Shown here piece after piece: positions 1 through 7,831 of a DNA stretch of 64,000 nt. A model generated the notes under the pieces. That model saw only the letters and a program-made list of their open reading frames with translations, was not told the origin of the DNA and ran no database searches. Source of the DNA: Candidatus Poribacteria bacterium (GTDB taxonomy: Bacteria > Poribacteria > WGA-4E > GCA-2687025); NCBI GenBank assembly GCA_018644665.1, contig JABGQA010000141.1, forward strand, positions 1-64,000, given 5' to 3'. How positions within the stretch are numbered: position 1 is the stretch's first letter; every line of letters starts with the position of its first letter. The translations under genes were made by a program, and so were the position numbers.

Positions 1-682
1 GGAGATCGAGTCGGGTCACGACTCCGGCGTCCAGCCGCTTCTGCACGATGTCGAGACGACGCTCAGATTGCTCGCGCGCGCGTTCGGCGACCTGCGCCAC
101 TTCCTTCGTGACGAGCACCCCGTAGAACGCCTCGACGACCCCCAGCGCGATGTTGCGTCGCGTTGAGGTCAACCGGTGTTCCACCGCCCGCGCCCCGGCC
201 TGTGCCTGTCGGTACCCGTTCGCGGTCTTGCCCCACGTGAACACCGACCACTGCGTCTGGGCGATGGCGCGGTAGTCGTCGCGCGTGCCGAATTCGATCT
301 CGATCACGTCGGCTTGGGCGGGGTCTTCCACGGGAGGCGCGGCCGTCGGGTCCGACTGACCGCCGGCTGGATCGCCAAACGCCGGCAGCGCGCCGCCTCC
401 GAAGTCGAGCACCGACTTGGGTAGCACGCCGTTGTACGTGTAGGCTCCGGTGAGCGTAAGGGATGGGAAGTAGCCGGCTCGCGCCTGCTCCACCTGTCCC
501 TCGGCGGCCAGGATGCCCTCCTGGGCGAGGGCGATGTCCGGGTGGTTCGCCCACGCGTGCTCGACCGCCTCCGCGAGGCTGAACACGCGCGCCTCCTGCC
601 CGGCCACCGGGAGCGCGAGCATGAACGCGACGAGGGCGGCGCCGGACACGGACGCTACTCGGCAGGAGAGACGTTTCTCCAC
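1..682 (-). CDS. TolC-family outer-membrane efflux protein, N-terminal part (cut by window edge)
   Basis: Reading the minus strand from a GTG at 682 gives an open frame of about 227 codons that runs off the left edge. The start is supported by an AGGAG element 9 bases upstream. The product begins with a signal peptide (MEKRLS, a hydrophobic stretch, then a cleavage-like PVAGQEA) followed by AVEHAWANHPDIALAQ and QARAGYFPSLTLTGAY, the typical first helices of outer-membrane efflux proteins, and later by long helices rich in Gln, Glu and Arg (VAERAREQSERRLDIVQKR). TolC-like proteins form trimeric outer-membrane channels for RND or ABC exporters or type I secretion. The partner pump genes would lie beyond position 1. 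The family is clear; the substrate is unknown. Confidence 0.85.
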   Translation of the reverse strand, partial: MEKRLSCRVASVSGAALVAFMLALPVAGQEARVFSLAEAVEHAWANHPDIALAQEGILAAEGQVEQARAGYFPSLTLTGAYTYNGVLPKSVLDFGGGALPAFGDPAGGQSDPTAAPPVEDPAQADVIEIEFGTRDDYRAIAQTQWSVFTWGKTANGYRQAQAGARAVEHRLTSTRRNIALGVVEAFYGVLVTKEVAQVAERAREQSERRLDIVQKRLDAGVVTRLDL

Positions 683-804
683 GGTCCGCGGCTCCTAGCG
701 GTGAGTGATGGACGGCGGGCGTGGTACAATCCGCGAATCCGGTAGCAATGCTAGTCAGGCGGGCAATGGGGGACAAGGTACGATGCCCCCGCGGGAGACA
801 CTCC

Positions 805-1818
805 ATGGCTAAGACACGGGTCGGATTCGTGGGTTGCGGTGGCATCGCCGAAGCGCATCTAGGGCCGTTGTCCGAGCGCGCCGATGTCGACCTCGTAGGT
901 TTCACGGACGTGAACGAGGAACGGTTGACCGTCGTACAGGAGAAGTACGGCGCTGAAGGCTCCCAGACGTTCACGAACGCGGGCGACATGTTCGGCAGTG
1001 TGCCGATGGACGCGGCCTACTTCTGTTTGCCGCCATTCGCTCACGGGGACGAACTGCTCGCGATCGAGCGGGCGATTCCGTTCTTCGTCGAGAAGCCCGT
1101 GAACCTGTATGTCGACCAGGCCGAGGAGATCGCCGCGGCGGCGCGCGAGAACGACGTAATGTCGGCCATCGGCTACATGAACCGCTATCGCGCGGGCATA
1201 CAACGCGTGCGTGCGATGCTCCAGAGCGACCCCGCCATCATGGCGTACGGCGGCTGGATTGGCGGCACGCCGCGCGGCGACGGTGGAAGTGGGATTGGCT
1301 CCTGGTGGCCCGTCAAGAGCCGCAGCGGCGGGCAGTTCCACGAGCAGGTGACGCATACCGTCGACGTGGTCCTATGGCTGTTCGGGATGCCTGTCGAGAT
1401 ACATGCGTACGCCGCGACCGGCCTGAACCGCGACACCGCGCCGCAGTACGACATCGAGGATGCGATGGTCGTCAACATGCGGTTCGCGAATAACGCCGTA
1501 GCCAATCTCTGGTCGAGTTGCTCATCGAACGGAGGCGGTGGTGGCGTCACGCTGAACGTCTACGCGAACGACGTCACTGCTCTGTTCAGCGGGTGGGAGC
1601 ACTCGGTCCGGATCCTCACGGACGGCGGCAAGGCCGTCGAGGAAATCCCAGGCGAGGGCGACATCTTCGCCATTGAGGACGACCACTTCATCCGCGCCGT
1701 CAGCACAGGCGATCGGTCGCTCATCCAGGGGGCGTACGAAGACGGGGTGAACGCCATCCGCGTGACGCTCGCGGCCGACGAGTCATTCAAGACAGGCAGG
1801 CCGGTGTCACTGGGATAG
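805..1818 (+). CDS. Gfo/Idh/MocA family NAD(P)-dependent oxidoreductase
   Basis: 337 residues. The N-terminus RVGFVGCGGIAEAHLGPL is the Rossmann dinucleotide-binding loop of this family and the motif FFVEKPVNLYVDQ contains the conserved EKP lysine of the active site. A C-terminal GFO_IDH_MocA_C-like substrate domain follows. I chose the ATG at 805, with GGGAGA upstream, over a GTG at 721 because the conserved fold begins directly after it. Family members oxidise or reduce sugars, inositols and related pyranosides; substrate cannot be assigned. A TACAAT box at 724-729 could be the -10 element. It is transcribed divergently from the TolC gene and stands alone. Two more paralogs lie in this window (4400 and 55651). 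Confidence 0.88.
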   Translation: MAKTRVGFVGCGGIAEAHLGPLSERADVDLVGFTDVNEERLTVVQEKYGAEGSQTFTNAGDMFGSVPMDAAYFCLPPFAHGDELLAIERAIPFFVEKPVNLYVDQAEEIAAAARENDVMSAIGYMNRYRAGIQRVRAMLQSDPAIMAYGGWIGGTPRGDGGSGIGSWWPVKSRSGGQFHEQVTHTVDVVLWLFGMPVEIHAYAATGLNRDTAPQYDIEDAMVVNMRFANNAVANLWSSCSSNGGGGGVTLNVYANDVTALFSGWEHSVRILTDGGKAVEEIPGEGDIFAIEDDHFIRAVSTGDRSLIQGAYEDGVNAIRVTLAADESFKTGRPVSLG

Positions 1819-1889
1819 GGGTAAGCGTCCTCAGCCCCGACGGGCCATGCCACGATCGGGTGTGCCCATCGGCAGTCGGCAGGTCAGAG

Positions 1890-2055
1890 TCGCGGGCCCC
1901 ACCCGCCGTCTGCGTGTGGACGCGTGAAAGCCTTCCCGCACCGGGGAGCGAAGAAGCGCGGTGTGCTTCTGAGCGATGGGGTCTCTGCGTCGCCTCACGC
2001 CTCCTGCTCCCGATCGTCTGCGGTGCGCGACCGTCCGCGACCACCCACCGCACCG
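1890..2055 (+). repeat. Interspersed intergenic repeat, copy 1 (long form)
   Basis: This stretch aligns by eye with 31718-31880 at roughly three quarters identity, including the near-identical core GTGTGCTTCTGAGCGATGGG at 1961-1980. It also carries the CTTCCC...GGGGA inverted repeat shared with shorter relatives at 36.16, 40.66, 50.24 and 61.23 kb. It fills most of the 322-base space between the oxidoreductase and the phosphatase gene, and ends just before the phosphatase promoter. No coding potential is evident. Nature unknown: a mobile non-autonomous element, a REP-like repeat or a shared regulatory leader are all possible. Confidence 0.65.
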
Positions 2056-2065
2056 ATCCGACCCG

Positions 2066-2094
2066 TTGACACGCAGCGCCCGCATGTCGATACT
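2066..2094 (+). promoter_or_regulatory. Sigma70-type promoter of the cNMP/PP2C phosphatase gene
   Basis: TTGACA at 2066-2071, a 17-base spacer, and GATACT at 2089-2094. Predicted transcription starts near 2101, which excludes translation starts upstream and supports the ATG at 2141. Confidence 0.6.
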
Positions 2095-2140
2095 ATGGCA
2101 AAGTAGTGGGAATGGCGCTTTGCCCGAGGGGACCCCGGCT

Positions 2141-4312
2141 ATGGCGGCGTCTGGATCGGGACTGCCGGAGCCAGGTTGGCTCGACGACGATCGGCTTGAG
2201 GAACTCGTGGACTTGGCGGCGGCCTCCCCGGACGCCTTCGACCGCGAATTCGAGAAGCTCGACGTCCTCCGCAAGGCGCAGCTACGCAAGTTCGTATACG
2301 AGCGTCACCGGCGAGGAGACGGGCTACCAGCGGGATTCACACTCGCCTCGTTTGGTGAACGAACGGCGGACACACGGGAAAGCAATACTGATGCGGATGC
2401 ACCGGTCGACGCCCACGAAGCGTATGACCCTGTAGCGACACCCGCCTCAGGCGAAGCGGAGCTAGATTTGCACACAGAGACTGCCGCGGACGAACCCACC
2501 GAGGCACAGTCGCCCGACGACCGCGCTACGGACGACGCTACGGGGGCGGACGACGAAGACGCGACCGCTGACGACGCGCCGGATACGGGCGATGTACTTT
2601 CACTCGATGACCTCCTCGGCGACGGCGACGCCACAGATGTGGACGACCTAGCGGCACTTGCCGACACGGACGCAGCCGCAACCTTCGACGACCTGGGCGA
2701 CGTTTCCAACGAGGTTGCGTCCCTGGACGAACTGATGGCGTTGGACACGTCCACCCCCGCCCCAGAAGAGTCCTTGTCCCTCGACGACCTGTTCGCCGAC
2801 TCCGCGAGCGGAGACGGCTCCTCGGACTCGCTGGACGCGCTCTTTGCTTCCGACGACGCCAGCAGCGGCGCCGGCGGCGACGCCATGTCGCTCGACGACC
2901 TGTTCGGCGGAGACGACTCCGGCGGCGGGGACATGTCCCTCGACGACCTCATGTCGATGGACGCTCCTGCCGCCGCTGTCGAAGAGCTGGTGGAAGAGGA
3001 GGAGGCCGACGCCGGGGCCGACTACCCGATCCCGGCCGACTACGGCAGCCCAATACCGGTCGACATGTCCGCGGAGGAAATGTGCGACATCGTGCAGCCC
3101 CTGCCGTTGTACGCGGGCATCGAGCACGGCGACCTCCTGGCGATCTGCGAGAAGATGGAGGCGATCCGTTACGAGCCAGGATCGCTCCTTTGCCGCGATG
3201 GTGACGACGGCGATGTGATGTGGCTTGTCCACCAGGGCGGCATTCGCGTGCTGCCACAGGGCAAGGATCTCGACATCGTCAAGGCGGAGGGCGTGGTCGT
3301 CGGTGAGATGTCGCTCCTGGACGGCGCGGTCCGGAGCGCGACGCTCGTTTGCGAGGGGGACACGATACTCCTTCGGTTCGACCTCGCCTCGTGGACGGCC
3401 ACCTTCCGCGACGCTCCCGAAGCCGGCCTTGCGTTCCTCCGCAATCTCGCGCGGATGCAGCAGGACGAGATGCGCAGGACCACCGAGAAGGCCGTCGCCG
3501 AGGCGGCTGCCAAGGCTGCCATCGAGTCCGAGGTCAAGCAGGCGGAGGAGACCCAGAAGCTCGCCCTCCCCGACGGCATGCCGGACTACTTCGGGGAAAG
3601 CGACTGCGCGGTGATATACACCGGCGCTCGCGGCGTCAGTGGTGACTACTACGACTTCATCGAGTTCGAGGACGACCCAGATCGGATCATCGTGATCTTC
3701 GCGGACTCGACCGGGCACGGGCTGAACGCCGGACTGCTGATGCTACTTGCGCGTAGTGCCGCGCACACCCAGGCGCGTGTCGACCCATCGGTGTCGGCCA
3801 TCACCCGCGCGATCAACGACGTCATCTGCGAGGTGTTCGGCGCGACGCTCTTCATGACGTACGTCTGCATGCTGTTCGACCGCAACGCCAAAACGATCGA
3901 ATACACGAACGCCGGGCAGCAGTCCCACCCGTACCTGTACCGGATGACCAGCGGCGAGTTCGACCCCTTGGCGTCCCAGACCTTCCAGTTGGGCATCCAG
4001 GGCGGCGCGACGTACACGTCCGAGGTAATGCAGTACGAGCCGGGCGATCTGCTCGTGTGCTACTCCGACGGGATCATCGAGGCCCCGTACTGCCCGCCAG
4101 GCGCGACAGAGGTGGACCGCACGCAGGAGTTTGGCGACGAGCGCATCGAGGCCCTCATCATCAAGACGTCGGAGATGGAGCCGCAGGATGTCATCGACGA
4201 ACTGCAGTTACAGGCGCGCGAGTGGTGCCAGTTCTTCGACGGCCATGTGACCCTAGGCGGCGTAGAGCACGACGGCGACGACATCACCAACTTGGTCGTA
4301 CGCATGCGGTAG
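2141..4312 (+). CDS. Cyclic-nucleotide-binding domain / PP2C (SpoIIE-type) serine phosphatase with acidic repeat linker
   Basis: 723 residues starting at ATG 2141, with GAGGGG 9 bases upstream and downstream of a good promoter. Order: a helical N-terminus (1-60), a very acidic low-complexity segment, about six copies of an SLDDLF-like motif (about 154-272), a cNMP-binding beta-roll (about 311-433; EPGSLLCRDGDDGDVMWLV and EGVVVGEMSLLDGAVRSA), a helical linker, and a PP2C/SpoIIE phosphatase domain (about 486-723; ADSTGHGLNAGLLMLLA and CYSDGIIEA metal-site motifs). Such proteins usually dephosphorylate anti-sigma-factor antagonists in partner-switching pathways; no anti-sigma partner lies nearby. 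The cNMP domain probably controls phosphatase activity. Cytoplasmic, as no signal or membrane segment is present. Confidence 0.88.
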   Translation: MAASGSGLPEPGWLDDDRLEELVDLAAASPDAFDREFEKLDVLRKAQLRKFVYERHRRGDGLPAGFTLASFGERTADTRESNTDADAPVDAHEAYDPVATPASGEAELDLHTETAADEPTEAQSPDDRATDDATGADDEDATADDAPDTGDVLSLDDLLGDGDATDVDDLAALADTDAAATFDDLGDVSNEVASLDELMALDTSTPAPEESLSLDDLFADSASGDGSSDSLDALFASDDASSGAGGDAMSLDDLFGGDDSGGGDMSLDDLMSMDAPAAAVEELVEEEEADAGADYPIPADYGSPIPVDMSAEEMCDIVQPLPLYAGIEHGDLLAICEKMEAIRYEPGSLLCRDGDDGDVMWLVHQGGIRVLPQGKDLDIVKAEGVVVGEMSLLDGAVRSATLVCEGDTILLRFDLASWTATFRDAPEAGLAFLRNLARMQQDEMRRTTEKAVAEAAAKAAIESEVKQAEETQKLALPDGMPDYFGESDCAVIYTGARGVSGDYYDFIEFEDDPDRIIVIFADSTGHGLNAGLLMLLARSAAHTQARVDPSVSAITRAINDVICEVFGATLFMTYVCMLFDRNAKTIEYTNAGQQSHPYLYRMTSGEFDPLASQTFQLGIQGGATYTSEVMQYEPGDLLVCYSDGIIEAPYCPPGATEVDRTQEFGDERIEALIIKTSEMEPQDVIDELQLQAREWCQFFDGHVTLGGVEHDGDDITNLVVRMR

Positions 4313-4348
4313 GCGCGCTGATCCACCGCAGATGAATCGCGATCACCG

Positions 4349-4379
4349 GACGCCCCATCGCTACCAGCGCTGGGGCGTC
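4349..4379 (+). terminator. Hairpin terminator candidate after the phosphatase gene
   Basis: GACGCCCCA pairs with TGGGGCGTC and the stem continues inward as CGCT/AGCG around a 3-base loop. No T-run follows, so it may be a Rho-independent terminator of the weak type or only an mRNA-stabilising hairpin. Confidence 0.45.
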
Positions 4380-4399
4380 AACGCTATGTGGAGACACCG

Positions 4400-5374
4400 A
4401 TGCCCGATTCCTCGGCAAGGACACGAGTTGCGTTCGTCGGCGCGGGCGGCATGGCCAACGGCGTCCACTACCCGTCGCTAGCATCCTTCGACGATGTCGA
4501 GATCGTCGGTATCAGCGACTTGGACTCCGCGCGACTCAACGCCACCGCGGACAAGTACGGCGTCGACGGACGCTACGCCAGCTACCGCGAAATGGTCGAA
4601 GCGACCGCGCCCGACGCTGTGTACGTCATCGGTCAACCGCACATCATGTATGACATCTGGACATGGTGCCTGGGCGAGGGCCTGAACCTGTACATCGAGA
4701 AGCCGATGGGCATCACGATGCACCAGGCGCGCGCGTTGGCGCACCTCGCCGAGGCGAACGACTGCGTCACGCAGGTGAGTTTCCAGCGGCGCACGTGCCC
4801 GATGGTTGTCATGCTGCACGAGGAGTGCCTGAAGCGCGGCCCGATCACGCACGCCGTATGCACGTTCTACAAGCACGGCCCGAGCCCGTACCTCGCGGCC
4901 CGCGACCACATGATGGACGACAGCGTCCACGCGATAGATACGCTGCGCTGGATGTGTGGCGGCGACGTAGTCGCGATCGACAGCGTGACGAAGCAGATAG
5001 GCACCCCCGACATCAACGTCACGATCGCGCTGTTGCGATTCGACAACGGCGCCACCGGCGTCCTGATGAACAGCTGGGCGAGCGGTCGACGCGTCTTCCG
5101 CGTCGAAATGCACTCTCCCGGCGTGTGCGTCGAGGCCGAGCACGAGGGTAAGGGCATCCTCTACACCGACGGTGACACGGCTGGCGAAGAGTTCGACACG
5201 CGTGAAGTCGCCGGCAGCGAGCAGAACTTCGTGTTCGGCGGCTTCCAGGCCAAGAACCGCGACTTCATCGACGCGGTGCGCGCGGGAACGCTGCCCGGCT
5301 CGCATTTCGGCGACGCGATCAAGACGATGGAGGTCGCCGAGAAGATTCTCGCCAAGGCGGTGCTCGGTGGCTGA
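4400..5374 (+). CDS. Gfo/Idh/MocA family oxidoreductase (operon with Ldh_2 gene)
   Basis: 324 residues. RVAFVGAGGMANGVHYPSL is the NAD(P)-binding loop and LYIEKPMGITMHQA holds the catalytic EKP lysine. A C-terminal alpha/beta domain contains DDSVHAIDTLRWM, where the conserved substrate-site His lies in many relatives. The ATG at 4400 has TGGAGA 5 bases upstream, so it is preferred to the GTG at 4388. The stop overlaps the start of the following dehydrogenase by 8 bases, implying translational coupling and a shared pathway of sugar or sugar-acid oxidation. Exact substrate unknown. Confidence 0.9.
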   Translation: MPDSSARTRVAFVGAGGMANGVHYPSLASFDDVEIVGISDLDSARLNATADKYGVDGRYASYREMVEATAPDAVYVIGQPHIMYDIWTWCLGEGLNLYIEKPMGITMHQARALAHLAEANDCVTQVSFQRRTCPMVVMLHEECLKRGPITHAVCTFYKHGPSPYLAARDHMMDDSVHAIDTLRWMCGGDVVAIDSVTKQIGTPDINVTIALLRFDNGATGVLMNSWASGRRVFRVEMHSPGVCVEAEHEGKGILYTDGDTAGEEFDTREVAGSEQNFVFGGFQAKNRDFIDAVRAGTLPGSHFGDAIKTMEVAEKILAKAVLGG

Positions 5375-6422
5375 CGACGGCCTGCTAGTCCAAGCGCAAC
5401 CGCTGACCGACTTCACGCAGGCCGTCTTCGAGGCGGTCGGCATGGTCGCGGGCGACGCCGCCGATGTCGCGGAGTTGCTCGTGTGGGCGAACCTCCGTGG
5501 CGTCGACTCGCACGGCGTCCTCCGCATCCCGTGGTACGTCGAACTGGCCGACGCCCGGCTGATGAACCCGCGGCCCGACGTCCGCGTGACGCGGGAAACC
5601 GTCGCCGTGTGCCAGTGGGACGCCGACAGATCACTCGGGCCACCGGTGACGAAGATGGCCATGCGCGCGGTGACGGAGAAAGCGCGGGCCGTAGGCATAG
5701 GCTGGGGGCTCATCAGGAACGTCACCCACCAGGGGGCGATGGCGTACTACTCGATGATGGCCGCGGAAGAGGGGATGGCCGGCATCGCCATCGTGTGCAG
5801 CCCGCCCAACATGGCCCCGCACGGCGCGCGCGCCGCCGGCTTCCACAACAGCCCGATCACGATCGCCGTGCCGACCGCGGAGCGACCGCCTCTCGTTTTG
5901 GACATGGCGACGAGCGTCGCGGCGGGCGGGAAGCTCCAGTACGCCGCGGATCGAGGAGCGCCTCTGGGCGAAGGCTGGGCGCTCGACGCCGACGGCCGTC
6001 CCACGACGGACGCCACGAAGGCCAAGATCCTCGTGCCCGCCGGGCTGTACAAGGGTTCCGGCCTCGCGATGATGTTCGAATGCCTCGCGAGCATCATGGC
6101 GGCGAATCCGTTAGCCGAGCCGTTCATGGCGGCTGGTGGCGCGGCGCGCCCTCACAACCAGAACAGCATCGTCGCGGCCGTCGACATCTCGGCGTTCGGC
6201 GACCCGGGTGAATACGCCGAGCGGGTTGACGCCCTGATCGACGGCATCAAGGCCCTCCCAACGGCAGACGGATGCGATGAAGTGCTTGTCCCAGGAGAGC
6301 TGGAGCACCGCGCCCACGCGAGGCGGGCCGTCGATGGGATACCCCTGCCTGCCGGCACCGTCGCGAAGCTCACGGCAATGGCCGACCGGTTCGGCCTGCC
6401 TCGCCTGACCGGCCACGAGTAG
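5367..6422 (+). CDS. Ldh_2 family malate/L-lactate (2-hydroxyacid) dehydrogenase
   Basis: 351 residues, beginning at GTG 5367 inside the end of the preceding gene (AAGGCGG upstream). Family features: DVAELLVWANLRGVDSHGVL with the conserved Ser-His-Gly, then HQGAMAYYSMMAAEEGMAGI, NSPITIAVPT and DMATSVAAGGKLQYAA. Members of this NAD(P)H-dependent family (malate/lactate dehydrogenases, AllD, DpkA, sugar-acid reductases) use a fold unrelated to classical LDH. Length is normal. The coupling to a Gfo/Idh/MocA enzyme suggests an oxidised sugar derivative as substrate rather than malate; this is inference. It converges on the DUF2088 gene with only 78 bases between. Confidence 0.88.
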   Translation: MADDGLLVQAQPLTDFTQAVFEAVGMVAGDAADVAELLVWANLRGVDSHGVLRIPWYVELADARLMNPRPDVRVTRETVAVCQWDADRSLGPPVTKMAMRAVTEKARAVGIGWGLIRNVTHQGAMAYYSMMAAEEGMAGIAIVCSPPNMAPHGARAAGFHNSPITIAVPTAERPPLVLDMATSVAAGGKLQYAADRGAPLGEGWALDADGRPTTDATKAKILVPAGLYKGSGLAMMFECLASIMAANPLAEPFMAAGGAARPHNQNSIVAAVDISAFGDPGEYAERVDALIDGIKALPTADGCDEVLVPGELEHRAHARRAVDGIPLPAGTVAKLTAMADRFGLPRLTGHE

Positions 6423-6500
6423 CCGCAGGCGTCGCGCTGCTAGCGAAACAACCGGGACACATTGGCAGGCGCGAAGGCCGGGTGCTGCGAACGGCCTGCG

Positions 6501-7805
6501 TCAGAAGTCCGTCAGTTGACCCGCGTCGGTGAACTGCATCGACTCGGGGCTGCCCAGGACGGTTGCGTTCGGCGCTTCGCGCGCCTCGGCAAGCAGCGCC
6601 TCGGACACGAGGATGTCCTCCAGGTCCAACGTCGACCTGATGCGCACTGTCTTCGTGTCCTGCGGCTCCGTCAGACCGACGGTGTTCAGAACCCAGGCGA
6701 GTGCTGCCACATCGGTGTCGAAATACGGCGGGATCTTACAGCCCTCGGTGACCTTCGCCGTAAGGGCGTTCATGTAGGTGGAGTTCCGGTCGATCTGCTC
6801 GACCAGCCGTGTCGTGGTGACGTCCGCGCTGCCGATGCCCGTGGCGTTCCCCTGCGATTTCTCGGTCATGTCCCGGACGAATATGCGCAGGATGTCCGGC
6901 GCCTGGACCGACGATGCACCCTCGCCTGCGCGGAACTTCCGCCCAGTAATGTTGCTGTCCATCCCGCCGCCGCTCACGTCCTTGCCGATGGCGTCCACGA
7001 TGAGGCAGTCGATCTCCCGGAACAGGATCGAGCCCATAAGCTCGCGGGCTTGCCGAATGAGCTTCTTCTCGACGGGCACGATCTCTTGAGGCGCCAGCCC
7101 GACGACCATCGCGGTTTCGTCGTAGGCGTTCTCGACCACCGCCAGTCCCATGCACACGCGTCCCGAGTCGATGAGGAACTCCGCTGCTCCAATGACGATC
7201 TGCTCGAAGTCCTGCCGCAGAAACGCCCGGTGGTAATAGCTGGCCCCCATCTGCTTGCCCACGCCGATTGCGAGCATCTTGCACAGCCCGCTTTCGACAG
7301 CCGCGTGGAACCCTGTGTGCGGCTTGACGCGATTCACGACAGCGAGGTGGTCGGCCTCGTGCGCGTACCGGTCGAGATAGACCGGTGTGCCGTCGTCGAG
7401 GCGGCCCAACTCCACGGCGTCGGGCCCGCACTTGACCGAGCAGCCCATCGTAGCTTCGGTGATGCCGTAATGCTCGAGGACGGACGCTTGCCCTTCGGCG
7501 GTGGCGCCGCCGTGGCTCCCCATGGCCGGGAAGACGAACGGTCGGCCACCAACCGCGCGGACGGCGTCGACTACGCCGCGCACGATCGTGTCGATGTTCG
7601 CAATGCCGCGGGAACCCGCGGTGATGGCGACGGTATCCCCCGGCCGCACTCGGGAGCCGAGCCCGCACTCAGCAGCTTGTGCCAGCACGGCCGCCGCGAC
7701 GTCGTCCACGCGCGGCCGGTCGAACGTCTGCCGGACGCGCGCCATCTTGGGGAAGCGCGTCTCCCTCACGTCGGCGGGAAGCTCCGCGCCGTCGACACTC
7801 CACAT
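6501..7805 (-). CDS. DUF2088 / LarA-N-like (lactate racemase-related) protein
   Basis: 434 residues, ATG at 7805 with GGGAGGA 7 bases upstream. The N-terminal half matches the DUF2088 fold of the lactate racemase family: DTVAITAGSRGIANIDTIV, FVFPAMGSHGGATAEGQ, VVNRVKPHTGFHAAVESG and MLAIGVGKQMGASYYHRA. LarA itself carries a nickel-pincer nucleotide. This protein belongs to the shorter, divergent branch often found in carbohydrate and amino-acid catabolic loci, so racemase activity should not be assumed. No larB, larC or larE-like pincer genes are in the window. It is the last gene of the five-gene minus-strand operon. Confidence 0.8.
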   Translation of the reverse strand: MWSVDGAELPADVRETRFPKMARVRQTFDRPRVDDVAAAVLAQAAECGLGSRVRPGDTVAITAGSRGIANIDTIVRGVVDAVRAVGGRPFVFPAMGSHGGATAEGQASVLEHYGITEATMGCSVKCGPDAVELGRLDDGTPVYLDRYAHEADHLAVVNRVKPHTGFHAAVESGLCKMLAIGVGKQMGASYYHRAFLRQDFEQIVIGAAEFLIDSGRVCMGLAVVENAYDETAMVVGLAPQEIVPVEKKLIRQARELMGSILFREIDCLIVDAIGKDVSGGGMDSNITGRKFRAGEGASSVQAPDILRIFVRDMTEKSQGNATGIGSADVTTTRLVEQIDRNSTYMNALTAKVTEGCKIPPYFDTDVAALAWVLNTVGLTEPQDTKTVRIRSTLDLEDILVSEALLAEAREAPNATVLGSPESMQFTDAGQLTDF

Positions 7806-7831
7806 CACCCGTCCTCCCAACGGTCTCCGCG

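Noticed and set aside
2648..3718. Minus-strand frame of 356 codons inside the phosphatase gene
   Set aside because: Complement of the cNMP and acidic repeat regions; no independent start signal or motif.
6501..7805. Assignment as a true lactate racemase (LarA)
   Set aside because: Only the DUF2088 part is clear, and none of the nickel-pincer synthesis genes is present.
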